From: Paucibacter aquatile
GTDB taxonomy: Bacteria > Pseudomonadota > Gammaproteobacteria > Burkholderiales > Burkholderiaceae_C
Reading direction: 5' to 3'
NCBI RefSeq assembly: GCF_002885975.1
Contig: NZ_POSP01000003.1
Span: forward strand, 2,914,001-2,978,000
DNA: 64,000 nt
This document shows, in pieces, positions 59,407 to 64,000 of the stretch (position 1 is the stretch's first letter; each line of letters begins with the position of its first letter). Made by a program: the position numbers and the translations under genes. The notes below the pieces were generated by a model, which saw only the letters and a list, made by a program, of their open reading frames with translations, was not told the origin of the DNA and searched no databases.

Positions 59407-61542
59407 ATGAGCCGAGCATCCGTTTTCACGAAGGCTGAATCGCCTGTGCCTGCACGGGCGCGCGCCATGCCGGCCTGTGCCGGCTGGCTGCTGAGCCTGA
59501 GTTTGCTCGGGCTGACCGCCTGCCAGCCCGGCGTGCCCGAGCCGGATGCCTCGAACCGGGCGCAGCAAACCAGCGGCAAGAACACTCAGACCGAACAGCA
59601 AGACCCCATCTGGGACGAGCTCGAGCGCGTCGAACGCGAAGGGCGCAGCCACCCGGCGGCCAGCGAGCATGTGCTGCATGAGATGCAGCCACGCACCGCG
59701 CCGGGCAGTCTGGCGCGTGTGCAGCTGCTGGCCTTGCGGGGCTATCTGAGTACCGAGATGCGCGATGCCGCACTGACGGCCAGCATCATCAAGGACTTGG
59801 AAGAGTGGCCCAACGAAGCAAATCGGCGCGCTGCCAACCTGGCCCTGATTTACATCCGCGCCCGCCAGCAGCGCTTCAGCGACGGGCTGCGCCAGGCCGA
59901 GCGCACCATGGCCCCCCTGGCCGGCTACACGGTGCAAGAAACCGGGCCGCTGCTGCTGCTGCGCTGCCATGATTTCCTGTCCTTTGTGCAGAGCGAGACC
60001 GGCGATGTCGACGCAGCGATTGCCAATGCCACCGAGGCGCTCAGGCTGGCCGATGCGATCGGCAAACCCTGGCGCCGCGCCCAGACCCTGAGCAACCTGG
60101 CCTTCATCTACCACCAGGCACAACAGCTGGACCTGGCCCGCCAGTTCAGCGACAAATCCCTGGCCGAGGTTGACCAAGACCCCAGCCCGGCCCTGCTCTA
60201 CGACATCTACACCATGCGCGGCATCGTGCTGCAGACCTTGGGCTTGATGGACGGTGCACAGCAGGCCAAGCAGGCGGCCCTGGATGCCGCCCGCCAGGCA
60301 GGCTCGGACACACTGACCTCGCTGGCCCTGGGCAATTTCGCCGATTTCCACCTCAATCAGGGCCGCTACAGCCAGGCTCTCAAGTTCGCCGATGAGGCCT
60401 TGGCTCTGGCCCTGGCCACCCAGCACATCGACTACGAGCTGCTGGCCCGCCACAACCGGGGCATCGCCAAGATCGGCTTGCGCCGTGTGGAAGAAGGCAA
60501 GCGCGAGGTGCTGGCTGCCCTGGCGCGCGACGAGCAACGGGGTGCCGACACCATCGTCGCCAATGCCTGGCTGGAGCTGGGCATGCATCTGGAGCGGGCC
60601 GGCGACCTCAGCGCGGCCGTGGAGGCGTTTCACCAGCACCGCCGCAAGATCGACAAGGTGCTGCGCGACGAAACCCGAAAGACCCTGCTGGAGATCCAGG
60701 AGAGCTACGAAGACGAACGCCGCGCCAAGGAAATCGAGCTGCTCAACCGCGACAACAGCCTCAAGACCGAGCAGTTGCGCGCCCGCGATCTGCAGCTGCG
60801 CCTGTGGGCGGCGCTGGGCGGCTGCATCGTGTTGTCTGCCGTGCTGCTGGGCCTGGCCTACCAACGCATCCGCAAGACCAACCGAGCTCTGGCGCACAGC
60901 AATGCCGCGCTCAAGATGGCCAGCGAGCGCGACCCGCTGACCGGCCTCGCCAACCGCCGCCATTTCCAGGCTGCCATCAAACGCCTGGCCGACAAGGGCA
61001 TGCTGAGCGGCACGGTGTTCCTGATCGACATCGACCATTTCAAGCGCATCAACGACCAGCATGGCCATGCCGCCGGTGACACGGTGCTGATTGAAATCGC
61101 CCGCCGCTTGCAAGCGACGTTGCGTGATGAAGACCTGGTGGTGCGCTGGGGCGGTGAAGAGTTCCTGATCCTGGTCGAGACCCGCGAGGTCAGCTATGCC
61201 AGCACCCTGGCCCAGCGCCTGCTCGACCAGATTGCCGCACCCACGGTGCGGCATGGTGCGCAACACATCCCGGTCACGGCATCGATCGGCTTTGCCAGCT
61301 TCCCGGTGGCGCCGCATGAGGTGGCAGTCAACTGGGAGCGCGCCATCGACCTGGTGGACACGGTCATGTACCTAGCCAAGGCCCATGGCCGCAACAAGGC
61401 CTATGGCATTGAATCCATGCAGGCCAGCGATGAAGACGGCCTGCAGGAGCTGGCCAAGGGCATGGAAGCCGCCTGGCAATCGGGTCAGGTCCAGCTGCTG
61501 ACCCTGAACGGCCCGGCCCGTTTCGAGGAGAGCCGGCTGTGA
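59407..61542 (+). CDS. TPR-GGDEF diguanylate cyclase with lipoprotein signal
   Basis: 711 residues. An N-terminal signal with lipobox (LLSLSLLGLTAC) leads to a periplasmic stretch of about 430 residues built of TPR-like helical pairs (for example RAQTLSNLAFIYHQAQQLDLARQFSDKSL, TSLALGNFADFHLNQGRYSQALKFADEAL). A coiled region and one membrane segment follow (LWAALGGCIVLSAVLLGLAYQ, about residue 470). The cytoplasmic GGDEF domain opens RDPLTGLANRRHF, with active-site WGGEEFLIL and LIDIDHFKRINDQHGH. Intact GGEEF suggests it makes cyclic di-GMP in response to a periplasmic signal. ATG at 59407 selected. Its stop overlaps the next gene in GTGA. Confidence 0.9.
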   Translation: MSRASVFTKAESPVPARARAMPACAGWLLSLSLLGLTACQPGVPEPDASNRAQQTSGKNTQTEQQDPIWDELERVEREGRSHPAASEHVLHEMQPRTAPGSLARVQLLALRGYLSTEMRDAALTASIIKDLEEWPNEANRRAANLALIYIRARQQRFSDGLRQAERTMAPLAGYTVQETGPLLLLRCHDFLSFVQSETGDVDAAIANATEALRLADAIGKPWRRAQTLSNLAFIYHQAQQLDLARQFSDKSLAEVDQDPSPALLYDIYTMRGIVLQTLGLMDGAQQAKQAALDAARQAGSDTLTSLALGNFADFHLNQGRYSQALKFADEALALALATQHIDYELLARHNRGIAKIGLRRVEEGKREVLAALARDEQRGADTIVANAWLELGMHLERAGDLSAAVEAFHQHRRKIDKVLRDETRKTLLEIQESYEDERRAKEIELLNRDNSLKTEQLRARDLQLRLWAALGGCIVLSAVLLGLAYQRIRKTNRALAHSNAALKMASERDPLTGLANRRHFQAAIKRLADKGMLSGTVFLIDIDHFKRINDQHGHAAGDTVLIEIARRLQATLRDEDLVVRWGGEEFLILVETREVSYASTLAQRLLDQIAAPTVRHGAQHIPVTASIGFASFPVAPHEVAVNWERAIDLVDTVMYLAKAHGRNKAYGIESMQASDEDGLQELAKGMEAAWQSGQVQLLTLNGPARFEESRL

Positions 61543-63578
61543 AGCGGGCGCTGCACGCAAGCATTCTCGGCACCGGCCTGCTGCTGGGTTCGGCCTGGGC
61601 AGCTCAGCCACCGCAGGCACTGGCTGCCGCCCTGCCAAGCCAGCTCGATCAGCTGGTGCGGCGCGAAGACGATCAGTTGGATGAGGTGCTGCATGCCCTG
61701 CAGACACTGCGCCAGGAGCTGGCCGGGACAGAGCGGCCCGGCCCCGAACAGGAAGCGCGCATCGATTTCGCGGAGGGCATGGTCCGCCTGGTTCATGGCG
61801 ACCGGATCGGCGCTCAGAAGATGGCCGATCAGCTGGCCCTGCAGGCCGGCCAGCTGACGCGCAGCCAGGTTTTGCGCGGCGAGATCGCCAACCGCGATGG
61901 CCACCTGCAAAGCACGGCCGAGTGGGCCCGCCTGGCCCTGCAGACGCTGGAACGCAACTGCCCGCGCCAGACGCTGAAGTCAGCTGTCACCCAGCAAGTC
62001 TGCGACTATCGCCTGGCCTGGACGGCACTGCGCCTGCTGGCCCGCACGCAGATGGCCGAGGGCGCAGTCTCGGCCGCCGAAGCCGGCCAGAAATATGCGC
62101 TGGAGCTGGCCCAGGCGGCCGAAGACCACCGCCGCAGCGCTTTCAGCATGGCCACCCTGGCCATGCTCTATCAAGACCAGAGTCAGCCCGAGCTGAGTCG
62201 GCGCTGGATAACGCTGGCCTTGCAGACCGCCCAGGGTGATCCGCAAGCCATGGGTCAGGTGAAATCCAACGAAGCCATCCTGGCGGCACGCGTGGGAGAC
62301 CGCAAAGCCCAGCGCCAGGCCCTCGATGAAGGACTGGCGCTGGCGCGTGAGGCCGGCTCTAAGCGATTGACGGCCCAGCTCTACATCGGCCTGAACGACT
62401 ACTACATGCAGGTCGGCCAGCCCTTGCGTGCCCTGCAGGCCGCGCAACCGGTTCTGGCCATGTTGTCGAGCCTGCCTGACGCGCGATTTGAGCGGGTCAT
62501 CCGCAGCAATATGGTGGTGACGCGCATCCAGCTGCGTCAGTTCGAGCAGGCCCGCCAGGAGTTGGCCCGGCTGCGCGAGCTGAACCAGGGCAACACCGAT
62601 CTGGTGCAGCTCTCGACCCAGCTGCGCGAACAGGGCGAGGCCTGGGCCTCGGTGGGCCGCCCCCGCGAGGCCATCCTGGCTTACCACGAGGAACGCAAGC
62701 TCAGTGCCCAGCTCAATGCCCGCAACCGTGAGTCGGCCATGCAGCAGCTCAGGATCAAGTACGACAGCGAACGCAAGCAACGCGATCTGAACCTGCTGGT
62801 CAGCCAGCAGGCCCTGGTCGACCGCCAGCTCAGCAACCGCCAGCTGGCCAGCCAGGTGAGTTATGCGGTGGCGGTCTTGCTGGGCCTGTCACTGCTCTTG
62901 GGTGGGGTGATGGTGCGACGCATGCACCTGGCCAACCAGCGACTCAAGGCCAATGAACTGCTGTTGCGCGCGCAAAGCGAGCGCGACCCGCTGACCGATC
63001 TGGCCAATCGCCGCCATTTCCTGGCCGTGATGAACGAGCAGACGCAACAGGATTTCCACGGTGCCCTGCTGATGGTGGACATCGACCACTTCAAGCATGT
63101 CAACGACCAGCATGGCCATGGCATCGGCGATGTGGTGATCTGCGAGGTGGCGCGGCGGCTCTCGCATGCCGTTCGGCAAGGCGATTTGGTGGTGCGTTGG
63201 GGCGGCGAGGAATTCCTGGTCTTCGCCTCCGCGGTGACGAGTGAGCAGCTGGCCTCGCTGGCCGAGCGCATCCTGCACACGGTGGCCGACACGCCGGTGC
63301 ACAGCGCCGACGGGCCGCTGCGCATCACCGTGTCCCTGGGTTTTGCCCATTTCCCGCTGCCACCGGGCGAGCTGCCCCTGCACTGGGAGCAGGCGGTCAA
63401 CTGGGCCGATATGGCGCTGTACACCGCCAAATCACGCGGCCGCAACCGGGCCATGGGCATTGCCGCCGTGCGTGCGGCCGACCGCGCCAGCCTGGAATCG
63501 ATCGCGGCGGATTTCGAAGCCGCCTGCTCCAACGATCAGGTCAGCCTGCAGCAGATCCTCGGGCCCGGAGCGGCTTGA
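61539..63578 (+). CDS. Second TPR-GGDEF diguanylate cyclase
   Basis: 679 residues, a paralogue in layout of the preceding gene. Signal peptide (LGTGLLLGSAWA), periplasmic TPR-like helices (SAFSMATLAMLYQDQSQPELSRRWITLAL, AQLYIGLNDYYMQVGQPLRALQAAQPVL), a coiled segment, one membrane helix (YAVAVLLGLSLLLGGVMV) and a GGDEF domain starting RDPLTDLANRRHF, with MVDIDHFKHVNDQHGH and WGGEEFLVF. GTG start overlapping the previous stop (GTGA), so both proteins are made from one message, probably in fixed ratio. The signal sensed is unknown. Confidence 0.9.
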   Translation: MKRALHASILGTGLLLGSAWAAQPPQALAAALPSQLDQLVRREDDQLDEVLHALQTLRQELAGTERPGPEQEARIDFAEGMVRLVHGDRIGAQKMADQLALQAGQLTRSQVLRGEIANRDGHLQSTAEWARLALQTLERNCPRQTLKSAVTQQVCDYRLAWTALRLLARTQMAEGAVSAAEAGQKYALELAQAAEDHRRSAFSMATLAMLYQDQSQPELSRRWITLALQTAQGDPQAMGQVKSNEAILAARVGDRKAQRQALDEGLALAREAGSKRLTAQLYIGLNDYYMQVGQPLRALQAAQPVLAMLSSLPDARFERVIRSNMVVTRIQLRQFEQARQELARLRELNQGNTDLVQLSTQLREQGEAWASVGRPREAILAYHEERKLSAQLNARNRESAMQQLRIKYDSERKQRDLNLLVSQQALVDRQLSNRQLASQVSYAVAVLLGLSLLLGGVMVRRMHLANQRLKANELLLRAQSERDPLTDLANRRHFLAVMNEQTQQDFHGALLMVDIDHFKHVNDQHGHGIGDVVICEVARRLSHAVRQGDLVVRWGGEEFLVFASAVTSEQLASLAERILHTVADTPVHSADGPLRITVSLGFAHFPLPPGELPLHWEQAVNWADMALYTAKSRGRNRAMGIAAVRAADRASLESIAADFEAACSNDQVSLQQILGPGAA

Positions 63579-63608
63579 GGCAGCCCAGCGGCTGAGACAA
63601 TCCGGCCG

Positions 63609-64000
63609 ATGAACTCTGCCTCCGAGCCCTGGTTGGCCACACTGCGCCGTCGTTTGCTGCAGCGCTCACCCGATGCCCTGCGCGCCGACGTGATGGCAGC
63701 CCTGGTGGTCAGCGTGCTGCTGATTCCGCAAAGCCTGGCCTATGCCATGCTGGCCGGCCTGCCGCCGCAGATCGGACTCTACGCCAGCCTGCTGCCTCTG
63801 CTGGCCTATGCCTTGTGGGGATCGAGCCCGGTCTTGGCGGTCGGCCCAGTGGCGGTGCTGGCCCTGATGATTGCCCAGGCCTTGGGCGCACTGCCGCCGG
63901 GGGTCAGCCCCTCGGAAGGTGCCCTGGTGCTGGCGGCCGAGGTGGGCCTGATCCTGCTGCTGGCCGCGGCCTTGCGCCTGGATGCCCTGGCCTCGCTGCT
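63609..64000 (+). CDS. SulP family anion permease, partial (N-terminus)
   Basis: The first 130 residues of a SulP/SLC26-type transporter, cut by the window edge. LRADVMAALVVSVLLIPQSLAYAMLAGLPPQIGLYASLLPLLAYALWGSS is the typical first pair of membrane helices. Further hydrophobic segments follow to the edge. Sulfate is the usual guess, but related members carry bicarbonate or dicarboxylates. ATG at 63609, 30 bp after the GGDEF gene. Confidence 0.93.
   Translation, partial: MNSASEPWLATLRRRLLQRSPDALRADVMAALVVSVLLIPQSLAYAMLAGLPPQIGLYASLLPLLAYALWGSSPVLAVGPVAVLALMIAQALGALPPGVSPSEGALVLAAEVGLILLLAAALRLDALASL

Noticed and set aside
59404..61317. 637-codon frame antisense to the first TPR-GGDEF gene
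   Set aside because: No recognisable domain, and the sense strand has an intact GGDEF domain and signal peptide.

Overview
The window comes from a GC-rich betaproteobacterium of the order Burkholderiales, probably close to Roseateles, Mitsuaria or Rubrivivax. This rests on the dnaA-dnaN-gyrB / rpmH-rnpA-yidD-yidC-mnmE order, the GshA type, the protein sequences, and the abundance of TRAP transporters and GGDEF proteins. The placement is inferred from gene content; no search was possible. The replication origin lies inside the window, between dnaA (minus strand) and rpmH (plus strand), with further DnaA-box-like 9-mers inside rnpA.

Layout. 1-4636: a visibly AT-richer type I restriction-modification block on the minus strand (hsdR, hsdS, start of an AAA ATPase; hsdM not in the window), directly downstream of gyrB. 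4991-15668: the origin-proximal housekeeping block. 15678-39229: a pectin-degradation regulon, with TRAP transporter and kdgK, two PL1 pectate lyases, a CE12-like rhamnogalacturonan acetylesterase, a TonB receptor, kdgF, kduI, kduD, a TogMNAB-type ABC importer, oligogalacturonide lyase, pectin methylesterase and an IclR/KdgR-type regulator. It is interrupted at 21017-23978 by genes of no obvious pectin role. 39240-46694: scattered housekeeping genes (apt, gshA, LysE exporter, a PAS-GGDEF protein, DUF proteins). 46695-47600: a foreign-looking patch holding what looks like a single integron gene cassette with a hairpin attC site and a small HEPN-like gene. 47661-64000: a DUF885 peptidase, TrmO, an ECF42-type sigma factor with DGPF and VOC partners, a Suv3-like helicase, two methyltransferases, a thioesterase, two tandem TPR-GGDEF proteins and the start of a SulP permease.

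How the pectin genes fit together. Secreted methylesterase, acetylesterase and pectate lyases would release unsaturated oligogalacturonides. The TonB receptor would take them across the outer membrane and the Tog-type ABC importer across the inner one. Oligogalacturonide lyase, KdgF, KduI and KduD convert them to 2-keto-3-deoxygluconate, and KdgK phosphorylates that. The KDPG aldolase, GH28 enzymes and galacturonate isomerase pathway are not in the window. Two near-identical KdgR-like palindromes sit in the two divergent intergenic regions (dctP/kdgK and kdgF/kduI), so the IclR-family gene at 38402-39229 is the natural candidate for their regulator.

Most points worth a second look: the integron cassette far from any visible integrase; DnaA boxes embedded in rnpA; the paired KdgR-like operators; a 21-bp palindromic element between two Tog genes; a perfect terminator 30 bp before mnmE; and the ECF42/DGPF locus. 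Starts were corrected by hand where the longest open frame ran into non-coding or antisense sequence.
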